Shown here one piece after another: positions 32,662 to 40,682 of a stretch of DNA of 64,000 nt. The notes beneath the pieces were generated by a model, which saw only the letters and a program-made list of their open reading frames with translations, did not search any database and was not told where the DNA came from. Position numbers and translations under genes: made by a program. Position 1 is the stretch's first letter. Every line of letters starts with the position of its first letter. The DNA is from Streptomyces hundungensis (GTDB lineage Bacteria > Actinomycetota > Actinomycetes > Streptomycetales > Streptomycetaceae), in NCBI RefSeq assembly GCF_003627815.1, contig NZ_CP032698.1, positions 5,208,001-5,272,000 on the forward strand, given 5' to 3'.

Positions 32662-33474
32662 CTACTTCTTCTTCGTGAACCGCTCGTACGCGGCGAGCAC
32701 CTCGGCCGTCGGGCCGTCCATCCGCAGCGTGCCGGACTCCAGCCAGAGCGAGCGCTCGCAGGTCTCTCTGATGGAGGCGTTGCTGTGGCTGACCAGGAAG
32801 ACCGTGCCGGCCTCCTTGCGCAGCTCGTTGATGCGCTCCTGGCTGCGGCGCTGGAACCGGGCGTCGCCGGTGGCCAGGGCTTCGTCGATGAGCAGTACGT
32901 CGTGGTTCTTGGCGGCCGCGATGGAGAACCGCAGCCGGGCGCTCATGCCGGAGGAGTACGTGCGCATGGGGAGCGAGATGAAGTCGTCCTTCTCGTTGAT
33001 CCCGGAGAAGTCGACGATGTCGTCATAGCGCTCGCGCACCTGCTCGCGGGTCATGCCCATGGCGAGGCCGCCCAGGGTGACGTTGCGTTCGCCGGTGAGG
33101 TCGTTCATCAGCGCCGCGTTCACGCCGAGCAGCGAGGGCTGGCCCTGGGTGTAGATCGTGCCGCGGGCGGCGGGCAGCAGCCCCGCGACCGCCTTGAGCA
33201 GGGTCGACTTGCCGGAGCCGTTGGAGCCGATGAGGCCGATGGCCTCGCCCCGGCGGGCCACGAAGGTGACGCCCTTGACGGCGTGCACCTCGCGCATCCC
33301 CGGGCTCTGCCGCTTGCGCGAGACGAGCCGGTTCAGCGCGGCGGTCGCCCCGCCCCTGCCGCGCGAGCCGGTCCCGTTGACCTGGTAGATGACGTGGACG
33401 TCGTCGGCGATCACGGTCGGCTCGCCGAGGGAGGCGCTCGTGTCCGGCGCGCTCAGGGTGCTGGTCTCAGCCAC
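32662..33474 (-). CDS. ABC transporter ATP-binding protein, polysaccharide/teichoic acid export type
   Basis: A 270-residue ATPase from a GTG start (VAETSTLSAPD). Motifs: Walker A GSNGSGKST, signature YSSGMSARL, Walker B DVLLIDEALA and switch His in LVSHSN. The order fits the Wzt/TagH/RfbE class that powers export of lipid-linked polysaccharide. Eight bases overlap the permease gene, so the pair is translated together. The GT87-like gene on the same strand follows. Confidence 0.92.
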   Translation of the reverse strand: MAETSTLSAPDTSASLGEPTVIADDVHVIYQVNGTGSRGRGGATAALNRLVSRKRQSPGMREVHAVKGVTFVARRGEAIGLIGSNGSGKSTLLKAVAGLLPAARGTIYTQGQPSLLGVNAALMNDLTGERNVTLGGLAMGMTREQVRERYDDIVDFSGINEKDDFISLPMRTYSSGMSARLRFSIAAAKNHDVLLIDEALATGDARFQRRSQERINELRKEAGTVFLVSHSNASIRETCERSLWLESGTLRMDGPTAEVLAAYERFTKKK

Positions 33475-34423
33475 GTCCGTACTGCTCCTCTGCCTTCCAG
33501 AAGTAGACGAAGCCCACGGCCAGTGCGGCGAACGCCCAGCCGCCCGCCACCAGCCATACGTGCGGCGGCAGTTGGGACGCGCGGAAGCTCCCGATCATCG
33601 AGAACCGCACCAGGTCGATGTAGACCGCGGCCGGGTTCAGCTGGAGCAAGTCGCCCACCAGGTGCGGGAGTTTCTTCAGCTGCGGGGTGAGGTTCCACAT
33701 CACGCCGGACATGTACATCCAGGTGCGCAGCACGAACGGCATCACCTGGGCGATGTCCGGGGTCTTCGCGGTGACCCGGGCCATCACCAGGGACAGACCC
33801 GTGTTGAACATCGACTGGAGGAGCAGCGCCGGAACCAGCAGCAGCCAGGAGACGCCCGGAAGCTGGCCGAAGCTCATGATGATGATCGCCAGCGCGGCCA
33901 GCGAGAACAGCAGCTGCTGGAGCTGCTGGAGGGCGAGCGAGACGGGCAGCGAGGCGCGCGGGAAGTGCAGCGCCCGCACCAGACCGATGTTGCCGGTGAT
34001 CGCGCGGGTGCCCGCCATGATCGAGTTGGCCGTGAAGGTCCAGATGAACACGCCCGTGACCAGCCACGGGATGTAGTCGGGCGTGCTGCTCTTGTTGCCC
34101 ATCAGGATGCCGAAGATGAAGTAGTACACCGCCGCGTTCAAAAGCGGCGTCATCAACTGCCAGATCTGGCCCAGCTTCGCCTGGCTGTACTGGGCGGTCA
34201 GCTTGGCGGTGGCGAACGCGGTGATGAAGTGCCGCCGCGCCCACAGCTGCCGGACGTACTCGCCGAGCGAGGGGCGGGCGCCGCTCACCTTCAGGCCGTA
34301 CTTGGCGGCCAGCTCGGCCGGGCTCAGGGCCTGGTCGCCCGAGGGCCGGCGGGACTGCGCCGGAATGGTGGCCGACGTGGCCGGTGGTGCTGCGGTCGGG
34401 CGCGCAGCTGCGGTCTGGCTCAC
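33467..34423 (-). CDS. ABC transporter permease, ABC-2/polysaccharide export type
   Basis: A 318-residue permease from GTG at 34423 (VSQTAAARPTAAPP). A cytoplasmic N-terminus of about 75 residues holds the TAQYSQAKLGQIWQL amphipathic helix typical of Wzm/TagG permeases. Six membrane helices follow, with MPFVLRTWMYMSGVMW around the fifth. It forms a transporter with the overlapping ATPase gene. A TetR gene diverges from it across a 147-bp region with repeats. Confidence 0.9.
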   Translation of the reverse strand: MSQTAAARPTAAPPATSATIPAQSRRPSGDQALSPAELAAKYGLKVSGARPSLGEYVRQLWARRHFITAFATAKLTAQYSQAKLGQIWQLMTPLLNAAVYYFIFGILMGNKSSTPDYIPWLVTGVFIWTFTANSIMAGTRAITGNIGLVRALHFPRASLPVSLALQQLQQLLFSLAALAIIIMSFGQLPGVSWLLLVPALLLQSMFNTGLSLVMARVTAKTPDIAQVMPFVLRTWMYMSGVMWNLTPQLKKLPHLVGDLLQLNPAAVYIDLVRFSMIGSFRASQLPPHVWLVAGGWAFAALAVGFVYFWKAEEQYGRG

Positions 34424-34570
34424 AACGGTCGCTTTCGCCGGGGGGTCCCGGGAGGCTTCCCGGGTCGGGGGATCACTCGCGACGGAACGGACCCGTATCG
34501 TCGCTACGGGGAGAGTAGGGCGTTTCGACGTCGCAACGCAACCGTCTCGTCGCAACGCTATGCTCAAGCC
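34424..34570. promoter_or_regulatory. divergent promoter region with repeated CGTCGCAACGC
   Basis: The 147 bases between the ABC permease and the TetR gene hold CGTCGCAACGC twice, at 34529-34539 and 34548-34558, 19 bases apart, immediately before the TetR start. The position suits an operator through which the TetR protein would control itself and the transporter. TetR operators are usually inverted repeats, so this is a weak call. Confidence 0.45.
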
Positions 34571-35197
34571 ATGACCAAGAAGGACCCGGAGACCCCCGCG
34601 AGCCGCCCCCGGCCGCGCCGCGCGCCCGCCGGGGCGGCCGTGCTGCGCGAGGACGTGACGGACGCGATCCGGGTGGCCGTCTTCGAGGAGCTCGCCGCGG
34701 TCGGATTCGCCCGGATGTCCATCGAGGGCATCGCGCGCCGGGCGGGGGTCGGCAAGACCGCGGTCTACCGGCGCTGGAAGTCCAAGCTCGCCCTGGTCCT
34801 CGACCTGGTGTCGGCCTTCGCCGAACAGGGACTGCCGGTGCCGCACACCGGGTCGCTGTACGGGGACATCCGCGCGCTCCTCGCGGTCGCCTCGCTCGCC
34901 CTGCGCCACCCGATCGCCTCGCAGGTCATTCCCGACCTGCTGGTGGAGTCGGTACGCCACCCCGAGATCGCGGACGCGATCAAAGCGGCGCTGCTCGATG
35001 GGCAGCAGGGGGTTGCCGCGGTGGTCGTCCGCGAGGCGGTCGCGCGCGGCGAGCTGCCCCCCGGGGCGGATCCCGAGCGGGCGCTCGACCTCATCGTGGG
35101 TCCGCTGTACTGGCGCCTCGTCGTGGTCAAGGGCCCTTTGCCGAAGGGGTACTTGGACGATTTGGCTCGGGCGGCGGTGGCGGGGCTCACGACGTAG
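34571..35197 (+). CDS. TetR/AcrR-family transcriptional regulator
   Basis: A 208-residue repressor. The first 25 residues are basic and flexible; the helix-turn-helix is MSIEGIARRAGVGKTAVYRRW (residues about 50-70). The C-terminal ligand domain ends LIVGPLYWRLVVVKGPLPKGYLDDL, as in the TetR_C_11 group. It is divergent from the polysaccharide ABC pair and likely regulates it. Repeated DNA starts directly after its stop. Confidence 0.88.
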   Translation: MTKKDPETPASRPRPRRAPAGAAVLREDVTDAIRVAVFEELAAVGFARMSIEGIARRAGVGKTAVYRRWKSKLALVLDLVSAFAEQGLPVPHTGSLYGDIRALLAVASLALRHPIASQVIPDLLVESVRHPEIADAIKAALLDGQQGVAAVVVREAVARGELPPGADPERALDLIVGPLYWRLVVVKGPLPKGYLDDLARAAVAGLTT

Positions 35198-35223
35198 CGC
35201 TTGAGCGCGCGGCAGATCCGGAC

Positions 35224-35432
35224 CGTGCTGGGTTGCTCGCGCAGTTCCCCGCGCCCCTGACCCCGTTTTTGGGTGCGGGCCGTGGTGGGTTGCTCGCGCA
35301 GTTCCCCGCGCCCCTGACCCCGCTTTTGCCTGTGGGCCGTGCTGGGTTGCTCGCGCAGTTCCCCGCGCCCCTAACCCCGTTTTTGGGTGCGGGCCGTGGT
35401 GGGTTGCTCGCGCAGTTCCCCGCGCCCCTTAG
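35224..35432. repeat. 57-bp tandem repeat, four copies of a dispersed Streptomyces element
   Basis: A 22-base core (starting TCGCGCAGTTCCCC, ending GCGCCCCT) occurs at 35237, 35294, 35351 and 35408, exactly 57 bases apart. The intervening sequence is largely conserved (GACCCCGTTTTTGGGTGCGGGCC-like), with a diverged second interval. Since 57 is a multiple of three, long open frames appear on both strands, but their products are just the repeat translated. Cores of this kind are scattered through many Streptomyces chromosomes in intergenic DNA. Confidence 0.92.
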
Positions 35433-35511
35433 GGGGTTCGGGCTGCGCTGGGCGGTAAGTGCTGGCGTGCGGGACGGGCCACGTTGCACGGTCCTGGGCC
35501 GGGAAAGTTTT

Positions 35512-35591
35512 AGGGGCGCGGGGAACTGCGCGACCAGCCACGCACGGTCAGCAGACGCAGAGGGTATTTAGGGGCGCGGGGAACTGCGCGA
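35512..35591. repeat. two inverted copies of the dispersed repeat core
   Basis: The same 22-base core appears in reverse orientation at 35512-35533 and 35570-35591, 58 bases apart. With the four forward copies upstream it can form large stem structures. No gene is supported between the TetR gene and the M20 gene (35198-35707). Confidence 0.88.
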
Positions 35592-35707
35592 TCAGGTGCG
35601 TGTGGGGTGGGGGCCCCGGGTCGGCTCGGGGGGTCGGGCGGGGAGAGCCAGGCGGTCAGGGCCCACATGCGGTCCGTGTGGATCTGGGTCACAGAGACTC
35701 CTGAGGC

Positions 35708-36901
35708 TCAGTTCGGCGCGGCAACGGCCTCGACCGCCAGCGCCGCGTAGAGCGCGGCCCCGTCCGCCAGGACACCGTCGTCGAACGCCGCGTAAGGAGA
35801 GTGGTTGTTGGGCGCACTGCGATGGTCGCTTCCCACCGCGGGCGCCCCGAGGAAGACCATCGCGCCGGGCACCTCGGCGATCACCCGCGAGAAGTCCTCG
35901 GAGCCGGGCAGCGGATGGGGAAGCCGGCTGAAGCGCTCCTCGCCGTACAGCTCGGCCACCGTGGCGGCGACCGTGGCCGCCGCGCCGGGGTCGTTGACGG
36001 TGGCGGGGTAGAGCTCGTCGAAGTGGGCGTCGACGCTGACGCCATGGGCCGCGGCGATGCCCTCGCAGACCCGTACCGTGCCGTCCTTGAGCCGCGCCAG
36101 CGTCTGCGGCGAGAAGGAACGGATGCTCGCTTCGAAGGTGGCGGTCTCGGGGATGATGTTGTGCTGGGTCCCGGCGTGGAAGGTGCCGACGGACAGGACG
36201 ACCGGGTCGAAGACGTCGAAGCTGCGCGTGATCCACGTCTGGAGCGCGGTGACCATGTCGCAGGCGGCCTGGACGGGATCCTTCGCCCGGTGCGGCGCGG
36301 AGCCGTGCCCGCCGGAGCCGTGGACCGTGACGGTGAGGACGGCGACCGCGGACATGGTGGGCCCCTCGCGGCTCGCGAACTGCCCGAGGGGGTGGCCGGC
36401 GCTGGTGACGTGCAGCGCGTAGGCGGCCCGGGGGCGGGTGCCGGAGGCCTCCAACACCCCTTCCTCCAGCATGAGTCGGGCGCCGTCGTGCCCCTCCTCG
36501 CCGGGCTGGAACATGAACACGACGTCGCCCTCAAGGCGGTCGCGGTGCTGGGCCAGGAGCCGAGCCGCGCCCGCCAGCATGGCGGTGTGCAGATCGTGCC
36601 CGCACGCGTGCATGGCGTCGCCCCGCGCCGCGTAGTCCAGGCCGGTCCTCTCGGCGAGGGGCAACGCGTCCATGTCGCCCCGGAGCAGCACGGTGGGGCC
36701 CGGGCGGGCCCCGCGCAGGACCGCGGTGACCGAACTCAGACCGCGGCCCGTGGTGACCTCCAGGCCGAGTCCGTCGATGGCCCGCAGCACGGTCTCCTGC
36801 GTACGGGGAAGGTGGAGGCCGGTCTCGGGGGCGGCGTGCAGGGTGCGGCGCAACCGGACCAGATCGTCCTGGAGTTCGTGCGCGTCCTCGACCAGATGCA
36901 T
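35708..36901 (-). CDS. M20-family amidohydrolase (hippurate hydrolase-like)
   Basis: A 397-residue metallopeptidase-fold amidohydrolase. Metal-site motifs are LLRGDMDALPL, DAMHACGHDLHTAML and FQPGEEGHDGARLMLEEG; the final His of the site is likely in SPYAAFDDGV/NNHSPY. The dimerisation domain lies around residues 185-300 (VHGSGGHGSAPHRAKDPV). Family members cleave N-acyl amino acids, including amide conjugates and indole or thiol-conjugate precursors. It is last in the minus-strand accessory cluster, where it could trim an acyl or peptidyl group from the product (inference). Confidence 0.9.
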   Translation of the reverse strand: MHLVEDAHELQDDLVRLRRTLHAAPETGLHLPRTQETVLRAIDGLGLEVTTGRGLSSVTAVLRGARPGPTVLLRGDMDALPLAERTGLDYAARGDAMHACGHDLHTAMLAGAARLLAQHRDRLEGDVVFMFQPGEEGHDGARLMLEEGVLEASGTRPRAAYALHVTSAGHPLGQFASREGPTMSAVAVLTVTVHGSGGHGSAPHRAKDPVQAACDMVTALQTWITRSFDVFDPVVLSVGTFHAGTQHNIIPETATFEASIRSFSPQTLARLKDGTVRVCEGIAAAHGVSVDAHFDELYPATVNDPGAAATVAATVAELYGEERFSRLPHPLPGSEDFSRVIAEVPGAMVFLGAPAVGSDHRSAPNNHSPYAAFDDGVLADGAALYAALAVEAVAAPN

Positions 36902-36977
36902 GGGTTCGAAGCTCCTCGGGGTGCGGATGGGTGCGGGTAGGTCCGGGTGGGTGGCGCCGTCGGGGGGCGTTGGAGGT

Positions 36978-37033
36978 GGGGCGTACTGAAAGGTGATGGC
37001 TCAGCGGGGCGTACTGAGACGTGATGGCTCAGC
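36978..37033. repeat. 28-bp tandem repeat over the aminotransferase stop
   Basis: Copies at 36978-37005 and 37006-37033 differ at two positions (GGGGCGTACTGAAAGG versus GGGGCGTACTGAGACG, then a shared TGATGGCTCAGC). A third partial copy begins at 37034. The second copy contains the stop codon of the minus-strand aminotransferase. Confidence 0.88.
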
Positions 37034-38297
37034 AGGGCGTCAACTGCCGTGCTCTCAGGGGAACTTGTTCCGTCTCCGCATGCAACAGGGCCGCCAGGTT
37101 GCGTACGCCCTCGCGGATGCGTCGCGGGGTGGGATGCGAGAAGGAGAGCCGTAGGTGCCGCTCGCCGCCCGCGGTGGAGAAGCCGGTGCCCGGGACGTAG
37201 GCGACGCCGCCGGCGACGGCGCGGGGCAGCAGGGCCTTGCTGTCCATCCCGGACGGCAGGGTCATCCAGACGAAGAACCCGCCCTGCGGCACGGTCCAGT
37301 GCACGCCGTGCGGCATCAGGGCGGTGAGCTCGTGCAGCATCGCGTCACGGCGCTCGCGGTAGGTGTCCCGGGCCGCCGTGAGGTGGCTCTGCCAGGACTG
37401 GGTGGACAGGTAGTGGTCGACGGCGCGCTGGGCCAGGAGGGAGTGGGAGAGCATGGCGCTCTCGGCGGCCAGGACGAGCTTGTCCATGATCCCCCGGGGG
37501 GCCAGCACCCAGCCCACGCGCAGACCGGGGGCGAGGGTCTTGGAGAACGACCCGAGGTAGACCACGCCGTCGGGGTCGTCGGCGCGCAGCGCACGCTCGG
37601 GCCGGTCCCCGAAGTGCAGCAGCCCGTACGGGTTGTCCTCCAGGACGAGCACCCCGGCGCGCCGGCATATCTCCAGGACCTCGGGCCGCCGGGCGGCGGA
37701 GAGCACGACGCCGGTGGGGTTGTGGAAGGTGGGCACGGTGTAGAAGAACTTCGCGGGCCTGCCCTCGGCGGCGAGCAGGGCGAACGTCTCCTCCAGGGCC
37801 TGGGGGACCACGCCGTCGTGGTCCACGGGCACCTGGACGACGCGCGCCTGGTGGGCGGCGAAGGTGCTGAGGGCGGTGACATAGGTGGGCGCCTCGGCCA
37901 CCACGGTGTCGCCCGGGTCGACGAAGATGCGGGTGACCAGGTCGAGGGCCTGCTGGGAGCCGACGGTGACCATCACCTCGTCCGGGGTCGCGGCGATGCC
38001 CTCGGCGGCCATCACCTGGCAGATCCGCTCGCGCAGACCCGCCTCTCCCTGCGCCGAGCCGTACTGGAGGGCGTCGGCTCCGTACCGTTCCAGGACCTCG
38101 CCGAGGACCGTACCCATGACCTTGACGGGCAGGGCCTCGGGGCTGGGCATGCCACCGGCCAGCGAGACCACGTCGGGGCGGGAGGCCATCGAGAACAGGG
38201 CGCGGGTCTCGGAGGGCACCATCCGCCGGGTGCGGTCGGCGAACGCGCCGGCCCAGCGGGGCGGGTCGGTCTGCGGGGCGGGAGTCTGCGGGGACAT
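37029..38297 (-). CDS. PLP-dependent aminotransferase, class I/II (LysN/MocR-type domain)
   Basis: A 422-residue fold-type I aminotransferase. The ATG at 38297 follows AAGGAG. Features: VVSLAGGMPSPEALPV, QYGSAQGEAGLRERI, GSQQALDLVTRIF, the PLP-ring Asn/Asp region FYTVPTFHNPTGVVLS and LVLEDNPYG, Schiff-base Lys in YLGSFSKTLAPGLRVGW, and the final Arg in RHLRLSFSH. No MocR DNA-binding domain is attached. Members transaminate 2-aminoadipate, aromatic or branched amino acids. It lies 71 bases after the MFS gene in the accessory cluster. Confidence 0.92.
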   Translation of the reverse strand: MSPQTPAPQTDPPRWAGAFADRTRRMVPSETRALFSMASRPDVVSLAGGMPSPEALPVKVMGTVLGEVLERYGADALQYGSAQGEAGLRERICQVMAAEGIAATPDEVMVTVGSQQALDLVTRIFVDPGDTVVAEAPTYVTALSTFAAHQARVVQVPVDHDGVVPQALEETFALLAAEGRPAKFFYTVPTFHNPTGVVLSAARRPEVLEICRRAGVLVLEDNPYGLLHFGDRPERALRADDPDGVVYLGSFSKTLAPGLRVGWVLAPRGIMDKLVLAAESAMLSHSLLAQRAVDHYLSTQSWQSHLTAARDTYRERRDAMLHELTALMPHGVHWTVPQGGFFVWMTLPSGMDSKALLPRAVAGGVAYVPGTGFSTAGGERHLRLSFSHPTPRRIREGVRNLAALLHAETEQVPLRARQLTPC

Positions 38298-38368
38298 CAC
38301 GGCTCCTTCGGCGTGAGGGCGACGGGAGTTCAGGTCGGGTGCCCAACTGCCGTGCGGGTCATGGGAGT

Positions 38369-39619
38369 TCAGGTGCGGGACAGGGCGGGTGCGGGCGCCG
38401 GGGCGGGTGTCTTGGTGCCCGGGCGGAAGCGGAGGGCCGCCCACACGGCGCAGACGAGGAACGGCACCGAGGTGGCCGCCGCGGTGAGGTAGGCCGCGGT
38501 CAGGGAGACGCGCGAGGCGGCGCCCAGCAGGGGCATCAGCGCGGCCGTGCCGATGCCGATCGCCAGCAGCCGCAGGGAGGCCATCTTCGCCTTGTCACCG
38601 GCCGCGGCGTGCTGCTGGAGGGAGGTCAACAGCCAGGTGATGGTGTTGAGGTTGGCGTAGCCCGCCAGGAAGTACGCGGGGAAGTGCAGCCACGGCGAAC
38701 CGGAGAAGGCGAGCGCGGCCGCCAGGAGGCCCTGGAGCGCGACCCACCCCGGCAACAGGGCCTGCCGCACGGTGAAGCGGGTGAAGAACGTCGCCGTGAT
38801 CATTCCGGCGCCGAACGTGGCCTCCAGGGCGGACACCACCCAGGACGCCGCGCCGTAGTGGGCGTCCACGAGGGGGACCACCAGGGTGCTCAGGCTGTAG
38901 GAGAACACGAAGTCGCCCGCGCACATCGCGATCATGCCGAAGACGACCAGCTCCGAGCGGTGCCGGCGGAACAGTTGGCGCCAGTCCGCCACCATCCCGC
39001 CCAACGCCCCGCGCAGTGAAGGCAGTTGCGCGCCGCCCACGGAGGCGGTCGTGTCGCGGGGCAGGGTCGAGACGACCCCCGCCGCGACGAGGGACATCGC
39101 CACGTCGACCAGAAGGGCCTGGGTGGGGGTGCCCACCAGCAGGACCAGGCCGAGGGCGGCCATGCCCGCGAGCCGCCCGGTCTGGATCGCGATGCCGATC
39201 ATGCTGTTGAAGGCCACCGCGCGGGTGCTGTCGATGCGGTGGGCGGTGAACTTGAAGAACGCGGTGCGCTGGACGTTGTCGAAGACGGCGAGGAAGACCG
39301 CGGCCGTGCCGATCACCGCCACCGGGTTGCCGATCCGCAGGGTCGACACGGTGAAGATCAGCGCGACCGTCGCCGAGCGCAGCACGCTGCACGCCAGGTA
39401 GACCCGTTGGGAGTCCAGGGCGTCCACCAGGGGGCCGGAGAACGGCAGGACGAGCACCGCGCCCAGGCCCTGGAGGGCGAAGATGACGGCGAACGCCTGG
39501 GCGTCACCGGTCAGATGGAACAGGGTCTGCCCCAGGGCCAGGGTGTACAGGCCCATGCCGATGCTGGAGATGAGCATCGAGCCGAGCATGGTGCGCGCGA
39601 TGCCGTCCCGCCAGATCAT
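38369..39619 (-). CDS. MFS transporter, exporter-like
   Basis: A 416-residue carrier with about twelve helices. The ATG at 39619 (MIWRDGIARTML) overlaps the stop of the reductase gene by ATGA. The charged loop after helix 2 (FSGPLVDALDSQRVYLACS) is the MFS A-like motif. The relatively short Pro/Ala tail is not conserved. Its coupling into the accessory operon suggests it exports the cluster product (inference). Confidence 0.85.
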   Translation of the reverse strand: MIWRDGIARTMLGSMLISSIGMGLYTLALGQTLFHLTGDAQAFAVIFALQGLGAVLVLPFSGPLVDALDSQRVYLACSVLRSATVALIFTVSTLRIGNPVAVIGTAAVFLAVFDNVQRTAFFKFTAHRIDSTRAVAFNSMIGIAIQTGRLAGMAALGLVLLVGTPTQALLVDVAMSLVAAGVVSTLPRDTTASVGGAQLPSLRGALGGMVADWRQLFRRHRSELVVFGMIAMCAGDFVFSYSLSTLVVPLVDAHYGAASWVVSALEATFGAGMITATFFTRFTVRQALLPGWVALQGLLAAALAFSGSPWLHFPAYFLAGYANLNTITWLLTSLQQHAAAGDKAKMASLRLLAIGIGTAALMPLLGAASRVSLTAAYLTAAATSVPFLVCAVWAALRFRPGTKTPAPAPAPALSRT

Positions 39620-40620
39620 GCGAGCCCCAGCCGTACGGTGGCCTTGCCGAGGTTGCGGCCGTCCAGCATGCCGAGGAAGGCGTCCACGATCCCGTCGAAC
39701 CCGTCGGTGACCGTCTGGGGATCGACGACGGTCCCGTTGATCAGGTGGGGGATGAGGAACTCCTCCAACTCTCCTTGTACGGCACGGTGGTTGCGGACCA
39801 GGAAGCCTTCGAGCCGGATGCTCTTCTCGACCAGGTCGAACAGATTGCGCGGGGCGGCGGGCGGCTCGGTCGCGTTGTACTGTGAGATGGCCCCGCACCA
39901 GGCGATCCGGCCGTACTCGCGCAGCCCGCCGATCGCGGCCTCCAGGTGGTCGCCGCCCACGTTGTCCACGTAGACGTCGAAGCCGTCGGGTGCGGCCCGG
40001 GCGAGCGACTCCGCGAGGGGCCCGTCGTGGTAGTCGAAGGCCGCGTCGAAGCCCAACTCCTCGGTCAGATAAGCCACCTTGGCGGCCGAACCGGCGCTGC
40101 CGACGACCCGCGCCGCGCCGAGGAGGCGGGCGATCTGACCGGTCGCGCTGCCCACTCCGCCTGCCGCCGCCGAGACGAACACGCTCTCCCCGGCCCGGAG
40201 CCGGGCCACCCGGGTCAGCGCCACATACGCGCTGAGGCCGGTGCCGCCGAGGATGCCCAGGAAGGCCGACAGGTCCACGCCGTCGACCTGCGGCAGCACC
40301 CGGGCCTCACCCGGCGCGATCAGCGCATGGGTGCGCCAGCCGTGCCGGTGCAGGACCAGATCGCCTTCGCGGTACTCGGGGGTGGCCGAGGCGGTGACCC
40401 GGCCGATCGAACGGCCCTCCAGCGGGACGCCGAGCTCCCAGTCGCCGTCCATGCACTCGCGCATGTACGGGTCGACGGAGAGCAGCAGATTCTCGACGAG
40501 GGCGGTGCCGGGGCCGGGCGTGGGGACGGCCTCCGTCACGAAGGCGAAGTCCTGGGGGGTGGGCCGGCCGTTAGGGCGGCGCACCTGGTGGACGAGGGTG
40601 TTGCGAGGGGCAAGGGACAT
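39616..40620 (-). CDS. NADP-dependent MDR oxidoreductase (leukotriene B4 dehydrogenase-like)
   Basis: A 334-residue medium-chain reductase without the zinc ligands of alcohol dehydrogenases. The start MSLAPRNTLVHQVRRPNGRP and LLLSVDPYMRECM fit the prostaglandin/alkenal reductase group (CurA-like), which reduces enone double bonds. The nucleotide fold is VSAAAGGVGSATGQIARLLGA. It follows the ligase gene after 62 bases and is coupled to the MFS gene. It could reduce an unsaturated intermediate in the pathway (inference). Confidence 0.9.
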   Translation of the reverse strand: MSLAPRNTLVHQVRRPNGRPTPQDFAFVTEAVPTPGPGTALVENLLLSVDPYMRECMDGDWELGVPLEGRSIGRVTASATPEYREGDLVLHRHGWRTHALIAPGEARVLPQVDGVDLSAFLGILGGTGLSAYVALTRVARLRAGESVFVSAAAGGVGSATGQIARLLGAARVVGSAGSAAKVAYLTEELGFDAAFDYHDGPLAESLARAAPDGFDVYVDNVGGDHLEAAIGGLREYGRIAWCGAISQYNATEPPAAPRNLFDLVEKSIRLEGFLVRNHRAVQGELEEFLIPHLINGTVVDPQTVTDGFDGIVDAFLGMLDGRNLGKATVRLGLA

Positions 40621-40682
40621 GGGGGGCTCCAAGCGGCGCCGGTCGGGCGCGGTACGGCGGGTGGGCGAGGCCGGGGGGAAGG

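Noticed and set aside
35187..35571. Open frames of 100 aa (minus) and 112 aa (plus) with repeated AGNCASNP / LLAQFPAPLTP motifs
   Set aside because: They are translations of the 57-bp tandem repeat; a repeat length divisible by three keeps frames open on both strands. No ribosome sites or family features.
35224..35591. CRISPR array
   Set aside because: The spaced cores look array-like, but the intervals are themselves repeats, some copies are inverted, and there are no cas genes.
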